Assembly (NCBI RefSeq): GCF_014203425.1
Contig: NZ_JACHJC010000001.1
Location: 2,418,001-2,482,000, forward strand
Source: Micromonospora echinospora
Lineage (GTDB): Bacteria; Actinomycetota; Actinomycetes; Mycobacteriales; Micromonosporaceae
Direction of reading: 5' to 3'
Length of the DNA stretch: 64,000 nucleotides
Shown here: positions 1 to 8,388 of the stretch, in pieces
Layout of the letters: each line of letters begins with the position of its first letter
Numbering within the stretch: position 1 is the stretch's first letter
Notes under the pieces: model-generated
Told to the model about the DNA's origin: nothing
Database searches by the model: none
Seen by the model: only the letters and a program-made list of their open reading frames with translations
Translations under genes and position numbers: made by a program

Positions 1-2
1 AG

Positions 3-197
3 ATCGTGCGGCTGGTGGAGCGGATCGGCGGGCACCTCACGGCGCAGCCGGACGGCCGGCTGCGCCGTGACGAGGTGCCCGACCTGCTCGCCGCGCTCTA
101 CGGCCTGGACGCGGTGCTGCGCCTGCACCTGGCGCAGGAGGAGGAGGACTACTTCTCGCTCAACCCGGAGGAGGGCTCCACCGCGTCCGGCCGCTGA
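3..197 (+). CDS. Hemerythrin-like domain protein, C-terminal end (partial)
   Basis: Only the last 64 codons are present; the reading frame is open to the left edge, so the start lies outside the window. The final helix carries a His followed by an acidic run (HLAQEEEDYF), as in the last metal-binding helix of HHE/hemerythrin-like domains, which bind a di-iron centre and oxygen or nitric oxide. The gene ends 6 bases before the convergent universal stress protein gene. Company with two stress proteins and a phosphoketolase fits a redox or low-oxygen role. The family call rests on one helix, so it is tentative. Confidence 0.5.
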   Translation: MVRLVERIGGHLTAQPDGRLRRDEVPDLLAALYGLDAVLRLHLAQEEEDYFSLNPEEGSTASGR

Positions 198-203
198 GGG
201 CGG

Positions 204-1067
204 TCAGCGCTCGCGTACCACGGCTACCGGGCAGTGCGAGTGCTGGATGAGCTGCTGACTGACCGAGCCGAGCAGCATGCCCCGCAACCCGCCCCGGCCC
301 CGGCTGCCGACCACCACGAGCTGCGCCGACCGGCTCGCCTCCACCAGCAGCGCCGACGGGCTGCCGGGGACGGCCTCGACCTCCACCGGCACGTCGGGGA
401 AGCTCTCCCGCCAGGTGACCAGCTCCGCCTCGGCGGCGGCCCGCTCGGCGGCGGCGGTCTCCTCCGGGTCGAAGTCCGGCGACACCCACCTGTCGCCGGG
501 CGGCTCCCAGACCCGCAGCACCCGCAGCGGCACGTCCCGCTGGGCGGCCCGCTCGACCGCGAAGCCGAGCGCCCGCAGCGCCGTTTCCGAGCCGTCCGAG
601 CCGACCACCACCGGCCCGGACGTGGCGGGCTGACCGTCGCGGACCACCACCACCGGGCAGTGGGCGTGCGCGGTGACCGAGACCGCCGTGGAGCCGGCGA
701 GCAGCCCGCCGAAGCCGCCGTGGCCCCGGCTGCCGAGCACCAGCATCCCGGCCTCGGCGGAGCGCTCCTGCAGCACCAGCGCGGGCGGGCCGTCGAACAC
801 CTCGCCGTGCACGGTGAGGCCGGGCCGGTCGGCGGCGGCGTCCGCCGCCGCCCTGCGGACCAGTTCCTCGACCTGCCGGCGGGCGGCCTCGTCCGGCCAC
901 ACCCCCGGGGCCACCCCGGGACCGATCCAGCCGGTCACCGTCAGCCACTCGAAGACGTACGCCAGCCGCACCGGCCGGCCCGAGCGGCCCGCCTCGTCCA
1001 GCGCCCAGTTCAGGGCGACAGCCGCGTCAGCGGAGCCGTCGTACCCGACGAGGATCTCCTCCTTCAT
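204..1067 (-). CDS. Universal stress protein, two tandem USP domains
   Basis: 287-residue cytoplasmic protein made of two USP domains. The first starts at [12 protein letters not shown] and the second at VVVGSDGSE near residue 143. Both carry the nucleotide-binding pattern G-x2-G-x9-G-(S/T): [19 protein letters not shown] in the first and [19 protein letters not shown] in the second, so ATP binding is likely. The ATG at 1067 is preferred because TAAGGAG lies just upstream. It overlaps the phosphoketolase stop in ATGA, so the two genes are translationally coupled. Such proteins accompany dormancy and hypoxia responses in actinobacteria; the exact role here is inferred. Confidence 0.93.
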   Translation of the reverse strand: MKEEILVGYDGSADAAVALNWALDEAGRSGRPVRLAYVFEWLTVTGWIGPGVAPGVWPDEAARRQVEELVRRAAADAAADRPGLTVHGEVFDGPPALVLQERSAEAGMLVLGSRGHGGFGGLLAGSTAVSVTAHAHCPVVVVRDGQPATSGPVVVGSDGSETALRALGFAVERAAQRDVPLRVLRVWEPPGDRWVSPDFDPEETAAAERAAAEAELVTWRESFPDVPVEVEAVPGSPSALLVEASRSAQLVVVGSRGRGGLRGMLLGSVSQQLIQHSHCPVAVVRER

Positions 1068-3466
1068 TCGCCACTCCTTACCGCCGGATCGTTCTCGCGG
1101 ACCCAGCGCCACTCGGCGACCCGGGGATCGTCCTCGCCGTGGCGCCGGGTGTAGTCGCGGCAGGACTGGCGGGCGTCCACCATGTCCTGACGCAGGTGCG
1201 CGGCCCTCGACCGCAGCCCCGGCACCCGGTCGATCACGTCGATGACCAGGTGGAAGCGGTCCAGGTCGTTGAGCATCACCATGTCGAACGGCGTCGTGGT
1301 GGTGCCCTCCTCCTTGTAGCCGCGGACGTGCAGGTTCTCATGGTTGGTGCGCCGGTAGGTGAGCCGGTGGATCAGCCACGGGTAGCCGTGGTAGGCGAAG
1401 ATGACCGGCTTGTCGCGGGTGAAGATGGTGTCGAACTCGTTGTCCGGCAGGCCGTGCGGGTGCTCCGACGGCGGCTGCAGGCGCATCAGGTCGACCACGT
1501 TGACCACCCGCACCTTCAGGTTCGGCAGGTGCCGGCGCAGCAGATCGGCCGCGGCGAGCGTCTCCAGCGTCGGCACGTCGCCGGCGCAGGCGAGCACCAC
1601 GTCCGGCTCGGCGCCGTCGTCGCTGCTGGCCCAGTCCCAGATGCCCAGGCCGCGGCGGCAGTGCTGGACCGCCTCGTCCATGGTCAGCCAGTTCGGCGCG
1701 GGCTGCTTGCCGGCCACCACCACGTTGATGTACTGCCGGCTGCGCAGGCAGTGATCCATGGTGGACAGCAGCGTGTTGCCGTCCGGCGGCAGGTAGACGC
1801 GGACCACTTCGGCCTTCTTGTTCATCACGTGGTCGATGAAGCCCGGGTCCTGGTGCGAGAAGCCGTTGTGGTCCTGCCGCCACACGTGGCTGGACAGCAG
1901 GTAGTTCAGCGAGGCCACCGGCTCCCGCCACGGGATGTGCCGGGTCACCTTGAGCCACTTGGCGTGCTGGTTGACCATCGAGTCGACGATGTGGATGAAC
2001 GCCTCGTAGCTGGTGAAGATGCCGTGCCGGCCGGTCAGCAGGTAGCCCTCCAGCCAGCCCTGGCACAGGTGCTCGGAGAGCACCTCCATCACCCGGCCGT
2101 CGGGGGAGAGGTGGTCGTCGCCGGGGACCTCCGCGCCGACGAACGCCCGGTCGGTCACCTCGAACGCCGCGCCGAGCCGGTTCGAGGCGACCTCGTCCGG
2201 GCCGAACAGACGAAACGTCTCGGGGTTGCGCGCGATCACGTCGCGTACCCAGGGGCCGAGCACGCCCGTCGCGCCGGCCATCGGCTCGCCCGGCGTCGGT
2301 ACGTCGACCGCGTAGTCGCGGAAGTCGGGCAGCTCCAGGTTGCGCAGCAGCCGGCCGCCGTTGGCCACCGGGTTCGCGCTCATCCGGCGGTCACCCGTCG
2401 GCGGCTGCCCGGCCACCTCGGCGACCGGCCCGCCGGTGGCGTCGAACAGCTCCTCCGGGCGGTAGCTGCGCAGCCAGCGCTCCAGCTCGGCCAGGTGCTC
2501 CGGGTTGTCCCGGACCTTGGAGATCGGCACCTGGTGGGCGCGGAACGTGCCCTCGACCTGCTTGCCGTCGACCCGGGACGGGCCGGTCCAGCCCTTCGGC
2601 GTGCGCAGGATGATCATCGGCCAGCGGGGGCGTTCCACGCGCCCGCCGGAACGGGCGCGGCGCTGGATCTCACCGATCTCGTCGACCGCCCGGTCCAGCG
2701 TGGCGGCGAGCAGCTGGTGCACGGTCCCCGGGTCGTCGCCCTCCACCACGTACGGCTGGTAGCCGAAGCCGCGCATCATGTCCCGCAGATCCTCGCCGGG
2801 GATCCGGTCCAGTACGGTCGGGTTGGCGATCTTGTAGCCGTTGAGGTGCAGGATCGGCAGCACCGCGCCGTCGCGGGCCGGGTTGAGGAACACGTTCGAC
2901 AGCCAGCTCCCGGCCAGCGGGCCGGTCTCCGCCTCGCCGTCGCCGATCACGCAGGCCACCAGCAGGTCCGGATTGTCGAACGCGGCGCCGTACGCGTGGC
3001 TCAGCGCGTACCCCAGCTCGCCGCCCTCGTGGATCGAACCCGGCACCTCCGGCGCCACGTGGCTCGGGATGCCGCCCGGGAAGGAGAACTGGCGGAACAG
3101 CCGCTGCATGCCGGTCTCGTCGCGGGGGATGTGGTGGTACAGCTCGCTGTAGGTGCCCTCCAGCCAGGTGTTGGCGACCAGCGCCGGGCCGCCGTGGCCG
3201 GGGCCGGTGACGAAGATGGCGGACAGGTCCCGGTCGACGATGACCCGGTTGAGGTGTGTGTAGAGCAGGTTGAGCCCAGGGCTGGTGCCCCAGTGGCCCA
3301 GCAGGCGCGGCTTGACGTGCTCGGGTCTGAGCGGTTCGCGCAGCAGCGGATTGTCGAGCAGGTAGATCTGGCCGACGGTCAGGTAGTTCGCCGCGCGCCA
3401 GTAGGCGTCCAGCCGACGCAACTCTTCCTCGGTCAGGGGGCTGTGCAGGTTCACCGCGGTGTCCAT
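1064..3466 (-). CDS. xfp: Xylulose-5-phosphate/fructose-6-phosphate phosphoketolase
   Basis: 800-residue thiamine-diphosphate enzyme that cleaves xylulose-5-phosphate (and usually fructose-6-phosphate) with phosphate to acetyl-phosphate plus glyceraldehyde-3-phosphate (or erythrose-4-phosphate). The length is usual for the family. Recognisable blocks are [19 protein letters not shown] and [19 protein letters not shown]. Next comes the cofactor stretch [14 protein letters not shown] followed by NGYKIANP, and then late motifs such as [15 protein letters not shown]. It overlaps the downstream stress-protein gene by 4 bases. The route offers acetyl-phosphate and ATP without full glycolysis, which suits oxygen-limited or stationary cells. 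A DosR-like palindrome lies upstream. Confidence 0.97.
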   Translation of the reverse strand: MDTAVNLHSPLTEEELRRLDAYWRAANYLTVGQIYLLDNPLLREPLRPEHVKPRLLGHWGTSPGLNLLYTHLNRVIVDRDLSAIFVTGPGHGGPALVANTWLEGTYSELYHHIPRDETGMQRLFRQFSFPGGIPSHVAPEVPGSIHEGGELGYALSHAYGAAFDNPDLLVACVIGDGEAETGPLAGSWLSNVFLNPARDGAVLPILHLNGYKIANPTVLDRIPGEDLRDMMRGFGYQPYVVEGDDPGTVHQLLAATLDRAVDEIGEIQRRARSGGRVERPRWPMIILRTPKGWTGPSRVDGKQVEGTFRAHQVPISKVRDNPEHLAELERWLRSYRPEELFDATGGPVAEVAGQPPTGDRRMSANPVANGGRLLRNLELPDFRDYAVDVPTPGEPMAGATGVLGPWVRDVIARNPETFRLFGPDEVASNRLGAAFEVTDRAFVGAEVPGDDHLSPDGRVMEVLSEHLCQGWLEGYLLTGRHGIFTSYEAFIHIVDSMVNQHAKWLKVTRHIPWREPVASLNYLLSSHVWRQDHNGFSHQDPGFIDHVMNKKAEVVRVYLPPDGNTLLSTMDHCLRSRQYINVVVAGKQPAPNWLTMDEAVQHCRRGLGIWDWASSDDGAEPDVVLACAGDVPTLETLAAADLLRRHLPNLKVRVVNVVDLMRLQPPSEHPHGLPDNEFDTIFTRDKPVIFAYHGYPWLIHRLTYRRTNHENLHVRGYKEEGTTTTPFDMVMLNDLDRFHLVIDVIDRVPGLRSRAAHLRQDMVDARQSCRDYTRRHGEDDPRVAEWRWVRENDPAVRSGE

Positions 3467-3566
3467 GCTGTCTCAGCCTCTCGTGGCTCGGGGTCGGCCG
3501 CCACTCGGGGACCACATTTTCTTCCCCGGCGCGTCCAGCTTCGCCCCTGCCCGGAGTCGCCGGTCA

Positions 3567-3580
3567 GGGCCGTAGGTCCC
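3567..3580 (-). promoter_or_regulatory. Candidate DosR/DevR-type operator upstream of the phosphoketolase gene
   Basis: On the minus strand the site reads GGGACCTACGGCCC, an imperfect palindrome (GGGAC, four bases, GGCCC) about 100 bases before the phosphoketolase start. Dormancy-regulator boxes in mycobacteria and streptomycetes have a GGGAC-n4-GTCCC type core; one position differs here. The genes it would serve, phosphoketolase and universal stress proteins, are typical of that regulon. This is inference from spacing and resemblance only. Confidence 0.3.
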
Positions 3581-3594
3581 GCCTCGCGCGGGCG

Positions 3595-4425
3595 TCACGA
3601 TCCGTCCTCGTCGCCCGGCCTGAGCCCTCGTACGACGATCAGCGGGGCCGGCGAATGGTAGAGCAGGGACTGGCTGACCGCGCCCAGAGTGGACGTCACC
3701 GGCCCGTCGCCCCGCGCGGCGACCACCGCGAGCTGCGCCGCGCGGGACCGGTCGAGCAGGACGGACTTCGGCTCACCGTGGACGGTGAGGCAGTCGGCGG
3801 TGACCCGGGGATGCCGGGCCGCGTGCCGGTTCACCGCCTCCTCCAGCAGTCCGTCGTCGCCGTCGCCGCACTCGGGCTCGATCACCCGGACGGCGAGCAG
3901 GCGCGCGCCGCGGCTCTCGGCGCAGTCGAAGGCGTACCCGAGAGCGGCGCGGGAACTGGACGACCCGTCGAAGCCGACGATCAACGGTCCGGGCGGGGCC
4001 GGCTCGACGCGGCCGATCAGCACCGGGCAACCGGCCCGGGCGGCCACCTCGACGGCCGGCGTGTCGGTCGGTACGCCTTTGGGTCGGGTCGACATGCCGC
4101 CGTCACCGAGCGCGACCAGGAACGCGGTGTCGGCGGCCCGCAGCAGCGCCTCGACCGGTGAGCCCTCGACGATCTCACCGCTGACCGGCACCTCCGGCGC
4201 GCACTCGGCGGCCGCCTGGCCGGCGGTCTCCAGCAGGTTCTCCGCGTCCGTGCGGCTACCGCCGGCCGGGGCGGGCCCGGGCGTCGCGGCCCAGTTGAAC
4301 GCGTGCAGCAGGTGCAGCGGCAGGTGGTGGGCGGCGGCCTCGGCGGCAGCAGTGCGGACCACCGCCAGATCCTCCGCCGACCGGCCCACGCCGACCACCA
4401 CCGAACCGTGGCTGGGTGCGGCCAC
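3595..4425 (-). CDS. Universal stress protein, two USP domains
   Basis: 276-residue protein with two USP-type halves, starting SVVVGVGRSAEDLAVV and, near residue 137, PLIVGFDGSSSSRAALGYA. The second half keeps a G-rich nucleotide-binding end (VVAARGDGPVTSTLGAVSQSLL), weaker than in the paralogue at 204-1067; the first half has largely lost it. The start is a GTG with GGGGAGG upstream. The gene lies upstream of the phosphoketolase on the same strand, 128 bases away, with the candidate DosR-like site between them. Probably cytoplasmic and stress-induced. Confidence 0.9.
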   Translation of the reverse strand: MAAPSHGSVVVGVGRSAEDLAVVRTAAAEAAAHHLPLHLLHAFNWAATPGPAPAGGSRTDAENLLETAGQAAAECAPEVPVSGEIVEGSPVEALLRAADTAFLVALGDGGMSTRPKGVPTDTPAVEVAARAGCPVLIGRVEPAPPGPLIVGFDGSSSSRAALGYAFDCAESRGARLLAVRVIEPECGDGDDGLLEEAVNRHAARHPRVTADCLTVHGEPKSVLLDRSRAAQLAVVAARGDGPVTSTLGAVSQSLLYHSPAPLIVVRGLRPGDEDGS

Positions 4426-4508
4426 CCCGGCTCACCTCCCCGACCCCGCTTTTCACTCACCGTAGTCGCGGGACCGGGTGCGCCGGACCGGGTCGGCGGA
4501 ACTGGCGG

Positions 4509-5309
4509 TCAGCGCGGGGCGGGCAGGGTGGGATGGACGCGCAGGACGACGGCTGTGGCGTTGTCCTCGCCGCCCTCGTCGAGGCTGGCGGCGAGCAGAG
4601 CCTCGGTGGTCCGCGCCGGGTCGCGCCGGGTGGCGAGCAGGTCGCGCAGCCGGTGGTAGCCGAGCTGGTCGCTGATCCCGTCGGTGCACAGCAGCCAGGT
4701 GTCGCCCCGGCGCAGTGGCACGGCGAGCAGGTCCGGCTCGGGCCGGTCCGGGTGCCCGACGTAGCGCAGCAGCTGGTAGCGGGCCCGGGCCGCCTCCGGC
4801 GAGTCCGGCGGCCACCAGCCGTGCAGCAGGCCGAGCCAGGCCATGGTGTGGTCGACAGTCACCAGCTCCAGCAGCCCGTCGCGCAGCCGGTAGGCCCGCG
4901 AGTCGCCGAGCTGGACCAGCCAGCCCTGTTCGCCGTCGGGCTGGACCACGAGCGCGGTGAGCGTGCATCCGGTCAGGCCGGACTGCGCCGCCCCGGCCTG
5001 GCGTACCCGCCGCTGGGTCTCGGCGACGGCGGCCCGCAGCCCGGCGGGGCCGACGGTGGGCCAGTCGGCGCGGACCTGCGCCACGAACGTCTCGGCCGCG
5101 GTCGTGCCGGCGATCCGGCTGCCCTCGCCGTCGCCCATGCCGTCGCAGACCACCGCCAGTGGCAGCTCCGGGTCGACGTGCAGCACGTCGTAGTTCTCCG
5201 GGTAGCGGTGCCCGACCACGCCGCCCCCGGCGATCTCCAGGGTGAGGCGGCCGGCGGTGAGCCGGCACGAGGGCTCGACCGGCCGGTCCAGCGGACGGCG
5301 GCGGAACAC
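4509..5309 (-). CDS. PP2C-family protein phosphatase
   Basis: 266-residue metal-dependent Ser/Thr phosphatase. Family motifs appear in order: VVCDGMGDGEGS (Asp56 and Gly57 for metal), GDSRAYRL (145 onward), TDGISD (near 209) and GEDNATAVVL (near 247), covering the metal ligands of PP2C. There is no membrane segment or extra domain, so it is a soluble stand-alone phosphatase that would reverse Ser/Thr kinase signalling. No kinase gene is adjacent. The gene is divergent from the HTH/Clp pair; the 97 bases between hold the two operators described separately. Confidence 0.92.
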   Translation of the reverse strand: MFRRRPLDRPVEPSCRLTAGRLTLEIAGGGVVGHRYPENYDVLHVDPELPLAVVCDGMGDGEGSRIAGTTAAETFVAQVRADWPTVGPAGLRAAVAETQRRVRQAGAAQSGLTGCTLTALVVQPDGEQGWLVQLGDSRAYRLRDGLLELVTVDHTMAWLGLLHGWWPPDSPEAARARYQLLRYVGHPDRPEPDLLAVPLRRGDTWLLCTDGISDQLGYHRLRDLLATRRDPARTTEALLAASLDEGGEDNATAVVLRVHPTLPAPR

Positions 5310-5358
5310 CAGCGGACCGTAACACCGCCGCGGGCCGGGGATGGTAGGCCACGACGAG

Positions 5359-5376
5359 TGTCAACCAGGGTTGACA
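5359..5376. promoter_or_regulatory. Palindromic operator 1 of the HTH/ClpN pair
   Basis: TGTCAACCAGGGTTGACA is a perfect 8+8 inverted repeat with a 2-base centre. The next operator, 28 bases downstream, repeats its outer half-sites (TGTCAA...TTGACA). Two matched sites, one touching the start codon of a small HTH gene, point to autoregulation. The site also lies about 50 bases upstream of the PP2C phosphatase start and could affect that gene. Confidence 0.6.
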
Positions 5377-5377
5377 A

Positions 5378-5413
5378 GACTCATGCTGTCAACCTACATT
5401 GACAGCATGAGTC
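5378..5413. promoter_or_regulatory. Palindromic operator 2 overlapping the HTH gene start
   Basis: A perfect 15-base inverted repeat, GACTCATGCTGTCAA (5378-5392) and TTGACAGCATGAGTC (5399-5413), with a 6-base centre. It contains a second TGTCAA-n6-TTGACA core at 5387-5404. The right arm includes the ATG (5407) of the HTH gene, so a protein bound here would block transcription start and possibly translation through an RNA hairpin. The symmetry is read directly; the regulator is inferred to be the adjacent HTH protein. Confidence 0.65.
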
Positions 5414-5643
5414 AAGCGACGGAACTCGCGGCGGCGGCCGGCAGCACCGACCCCAAGGTCGGCCTGCGCGCCGTGCTCGCCCTGCGCCGGCTGCTCGAAC
5501 GGCTCGAGGTGATCCAGGTGGACAACGCCCGGCGACAGGGCTGGTCCTGGCAGGAGATCGCCGACGCCCTCGAGGTCAGCCGGCAGGCGGTCCACAAGAA
5601 GCACGCCGGGCGACCGGCGGTACGCGACAGCTGGGAGGCGTGA
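5407..5643 (+). CDS. Small helix-turn-helix regulator paired with a ClpC N-domain protein
   Basis: 78 residues. The second half is a helix-turn-helix (WSWQEIADALEVSRQAVHKKH, residues 46-66) and the first half is helical, probably for dimerisation. The ATG at 5407 is chosen over an in-frame start at 5341 because the region before it is occupied by the two palindromic operators. No ribosome site separates the palindrome from the ATG, so the message may be leaderless or very short-leadered. The stop overlaps the next start (TGATG), giving a two-gene operon with the ClpN protein. Likely an autorepressor; the signal is unknown. Confidence 0.85.
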   Translation: MSQATELAAAAGSTDPKVGLRAVLALRRLLERLEVIQVDNARRQGWSWQEIADALEVSRQAVHKKHAGRPAVRDSWEA

Positions 5644-6218
5644 TGTTCGAACGATTCACCGACCGGGCCCGCACCGTGGTGCGCCACGCGCTCGACGAGG
5701 CCCGCGCCGAGGGGCGGCGGCCGGTCGGCACCGAGCACCTGCTGCTCGGCGTACTGGCCGACCGCGACAGCCTGGCCGCCCGGCTGCTGGCGGCCGGCGG
5801 CATCGAGGCCGACGCCCTGCGCGCCGCGCTGGCCCGCCACGCCGCGCGGGGCGTGGACGGGCTCGGTGAGGCGGACGCCGCGGCGCTGCGCGAGATCGGC
5901 ATCGACCTCGCCGCGATCGTGTCCCGGATCGAGGAGTCCTTCGGCCCCGACGCGCTGCGCGAGGCGACGCCGCGTCCGCGCCGGTGGTGGCGTCGCGGGA
6001 CGGACCACGGCACGTTCTCGCCCCGGGCGAAGAAGGCGCTGGAGCTGTCGCTGCGCGAGGCGCTGCGGCTGCGCCACCGGCACATCGGCACCGAACACAT
6101 CCTGCTCGGCCTGCTGCGCGAGGGAAACGGCCTGGCCGCGGTGGTGCTGACCGAGGCCGGCGCGGACATCGACGACCTGCGCCGCCGCATCGACGCGGCG
6201 CTGCGCGAGGCCGCCTGA
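5643..6218 (+). CDS. Stand-alone double ClpC N-terminal domain protein
   Basis: 191 residues containing two Clp_N repeats and nothing else. Repeat 1 is about residues 3-63 (FTDRARTVVRHALDEA, then GTEHLLLGVL). Repeat 2 is about 125-188 (FSPRAKKALELSLREA, then GTEHILLGLL). A basic tryptophan-containing linker joins them. There is no AAA+ ATPase domain, so it cannot unfold proteins. In full ClpC this domain binds adaptors, substrates and Clp-directed antibiotics. Mycobacterial ClpC2 is a known ATPase-less relative reported to buffer such antibiotics. A decoy or adaptor role is inferred by analogy. The preceding HTH gene probably controls it. Confidence 0.88.
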   Translation: MFERFTDRARTVVRHALDEARAEGRRPVGTEHLLLGVLADRDSLAARLLAAGGIEADALRAALARHAARGVDGLGEADAAALREIGIDLAAIVSRIEESFGPDALREATPRPRRWWRRGTDHGTFSPRAKKALELSLREALRLRHRHIGTEHILLGLLREGNGLAAVVLTEAGADIDDLRRRIDAALREAA

Positions 6219-6227
6219 GGCCACCGG

Positions 6228-6240
6228 AGGTTTCAAACCT
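6228..6240. promoter_or_regulatory. Palindrome in the promoter region of the lipid-kinase gene
   Basis: AGGTTTCAAACCT is a perfect 6+6 inverted repeat around a single base, 70 bases before the diacylglycerol-kinase-like start and 10 bases after the ClpN stop. It is AT-rich compared with its surroundings and could be an operator. It is too short to be a convincing terminator. Confidence 0.3.
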
Positions 6241-6309
6241 GTTTGCGGTCCTCGCAACGTCCCGCTGCGCCGGGTCGCCGTCACGCCCCGTGTCCTGCAC
6301 ACTGACGCC

Positions 6310-7317
6310 GTGGACGGTGCAGACGACAAGCGCCCGGTGAACGCGGAGAACCGCACCCCGCGCTCGGCAGTGGTGGTCAACCCGGTCAAGGTGACGGACC
6401 TGGAGGAGTTCCGCCGCACCGTGGACGGCGCGCTCGCCGCCGCCGGGTGGCCGGCCCCGACCTGGTACGAGACGACAGTCGAGGACCCGGGCCGCGGGCA
6501 GGCGGAACAGGCCGTCAAGGCGGGCGCGGAGGTCGTCTTCGCCTGCGGCGGCGACGGCACGGTGATGGCCTGCGTGACCGCGCTGGCCGGCACCGACGTG
6601 GCGCTCGCGGTGCTGCCCCAGGGCACCGGAAACCTGCTCGCCGCCAACCTCGGCCTCTCCGGCGAACTGGCCGCCGGGCTCCAGGTCGCCGTCGAGCGCG
6701 GGATGCGCCGCCTCGACGTCGGCGTGGTCGGCGACCAGTGCTTCGCGGTGATGGCCGGGATGGGCTTCGACGCCCAGATGCTCGACTCCACCTCCGAGAC
6801 CACCAAAAAGCGGATCGGCTGGCCGGCGTACGTGGTGGGCGCCGCCCGGCACCTGCGGGACCGGCCGATGCGGGTCTCGGTGCGCATCGACGGCAAGCCG
6901 CCGCTGCGCCGCCGGGCCCGCTCGGTCCTGGTCGCGAACGTCGGGCGCCTGCAGGGCGGGGTACGCCTGCTCACCGACGCCGAGCCGGACGACGGCTGGC
7001 TCGACGTGGCGGTGCTGACGCCGCGCACGCTGGGCCACTGGCTCGCCATGGGCTGGGCGGTGCTGCGCCGACGCGACCGAGTCCCCGGGATGGAGGTGTT
7101 CCGGGCCCGCTCGGTCGAGATCACCAGCACCCGGGCACAGCCCCGGCAGCTCGACGGCGACCTGATCGAGCCGGGCCGGTCGCTGAAGGCCACCATCCGC
7201 CCCGAGTCGCTCTGGCTCTGCGTACCGCGCCCGGAGGAGCACCCCGACCTGGCGGAGGACGCCGACGCGGTCGGCGAGCGCGGCGAGCACCTGGTCGAGG
7301 AGGCCCGCCGTGAGTAG
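6310..7317 (+). CDS. Diacylglycerol/sphingosine kinase-family lipid kinase
   Basis: 335-residue soluble or membrane-peripheral lipid kinase of the DAGK catalytic family. The ATP-binding signature is VFACGGDGTVMACV (GGDGT at 80-84), followed by VLPQGTGNLLAANLGL (PQGTGN at 103-108). The C-terminal beta-sandwich half, with LDVAVLTP and QLDGD, completes the fold. The GTG at 6310 is used; about 17 residues precede the first strand (SAVVVNPVK). Its last 8 bases overlap the BrkB-like gene. A membrane protein, PAP2 phosphatase and phosphodiesterase-like enzyme follow, suggesting a lipid-phosphate block. The substrate cannot be told from sequence. Confidence 0.9.
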   Translation: MDGADDKRPVNAENRTPRSAVVVNPVKVTDLEEFRRTVDGALAAAGWPAPTWYETTVEDPGRGQAEQAVKAGAEVVFACGGDGTVMACVTALAGTDVALAVLPQGTGNLLAANLGLSGELAAGLQVAVERGMRRLDVGVVGDQCFAVMAGMGFDAQMLDSTSETTKKRIGWPAYVVGAARHLRDRPMRVSVRIDGKPPLRRRARSVLVANVGRLQGGVRLLTDAEPDDGWLDVAVLTPRTLGHWLAMGWAVLRRRDRVPGMEVFRARSVEITSTRAQPRQLDGDLIEPGRSLKATIRPESLWLCVPRPEEHPDLAEDADAVGERGEHLVEEARRE

Positions 7318-8311
7318 CACCAAGCTGGTTCCCGAGACCCGGTTGATGACCGAGAACGAGCTGTCCGCCGACGACGCCTGGCACACGCTGCGCCGGCACG
7401 GCGGCTGGTGCCTGCTGCGGGACGCGTTCGTCCGGTTCCGCTACGGCGACGGCTTCAGCCACTCCCGGGCGCTGGGGTTCCAGCTCTGCCTGGCGGTGGT
7501 GCCGTTCCTGATCGCGCTCACCGGCCTGATCACCGACCTGGGCGTGGACGAGGGCGGCAAGGTCGTCGCCGACACCGTACTGGCCATCACGCCCGGCCAG
7601 AGCGAAGCCATGGTGCAGCAACTGCTGACCGACAGCGAGCGCAGCGAGAGCGCCGGTGAGCTGGCGCTGACCCTCGGCCTGCTCACCGGGCTGGTCGCGC
7701 TGACCACCACGATGGCGCAGATCGAGCGGGGCGCGAACCGGATCTACGGCGTCGAGCGGGACCGCCCGGCGCTGGGCAAGTACCTGCGCGCCACGGTCCT
7801 CGCGGTGGTCGCCGGCGTGCCCGCGCTGGCCGGCTTCCTCATCCTGGTCGGCGGCCGGGCGATGGGCGAGTCGGTACGGCGGCACTACGAGTGGGGCGAC
7901 GTCGCGATGGCCGGCTGGGACGTGATCCGCTGGCCGCTGAGCCTCGGCCTGACAGTGCTCGCCGTGGCGGTGCTGTTCCGGCACGCGCCGCGACGCCGGC
8001 AGCCCGGCCTGTCCTGGCTCGTCTTCGGCGCGGCCATCGCCATCGCGATCTGGTGGCTGGCCAGCCTGCTGCTGGCCGCCTACGTGAAGTACAGCGGCGG
8101 ATTCGGCCAGACCTACGGCGCGCTGACCGGCATGATGGCCCTGTTGCTCTGGGCCAACCTCACCGGGATGGCGCTCTTCGGCGGGCTGGCCTTCGCCGCC
8201 CAGCTGGAGGCGATGCGCATCGGCGTGGACGAGCCGGCCCAGCCGGATCTGTGGCAGCCGGAGGCGCACCGTGAGGACCTGTTCGACACCGGTGAGATGA
8301 CCTCGCTCTGA
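7310..8311 (+). CDS. YihY/BrkB-family integral membrane protein
   Basis: 333 residues with about six hydrophobic helices. The family region begins FRYGDGFSHSRALGFQLCLAVVPFLIALTGL, a broken amphipathic stretch seen in YihY/BrkB (formerly called RNase BN) proteins. It continues through LGLLTGLVALTTTMAQIERGANRIYGVERDRP to a late YGALTGMMALLLWANLTGMALFGG. Its molecular function is not established. The GTG start overlaps the lipid-kinase gene by 8 bases, so the two are co-translated. The C-terminal 30 residues are polar and probably cytoplasmic. Confidence 0.88.
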   Translation: MSSTKLVPETRLMTENELSADDAWHTLRRHGGWCLLRDAFVRFRYGDGFSHSRALGFQLCLAVVPFLIALTGLITDLGVDEGGKVVADTVLAITPGQSEAMVQQLLTDSERSESAGELALTLGLLTGLVALTTTMAQIERGANRIYGVERDRPALGKYLRATVLAVVAGVPALAGFLILVGGRAMGESVRRHYEWGDVAMAGWDVIRWPLSLGLTVLAVAVLFRHAPRRRQPGLSWLVFGAAIAIAIWWLASLLLAAYVKYSGGFGQTYGALTGMMALLLWANLTGMALFGGLAFAAQLEAMRIGVDEPAQPDLWQPEAHREDLFDTGEMTSL

Positions 8312-8388
8312 CGCCGCGCCGGTCCGGCGTGTACGAGTCACGCGGATCGGGTACAGCGCGCCTCGCAGAGGAACGAGGGAGGTGCGGT

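Noticed and set aside
1139-3661. Long plus-strand open frame opposite the phosphoketolase gene
   Set aside because: It is the mirror of a strongly conserved gene; its His/Val/Gln/Arg-rich protein is typical of antisense frames in GC-rich DNA.
8329-8388. Upstream GTG start for the double PAP2 gene
   Set aside because: No ribosome site precedes it and the added 20 residues are not protein-like, while GGGAGG sits before the GTG at 8389.
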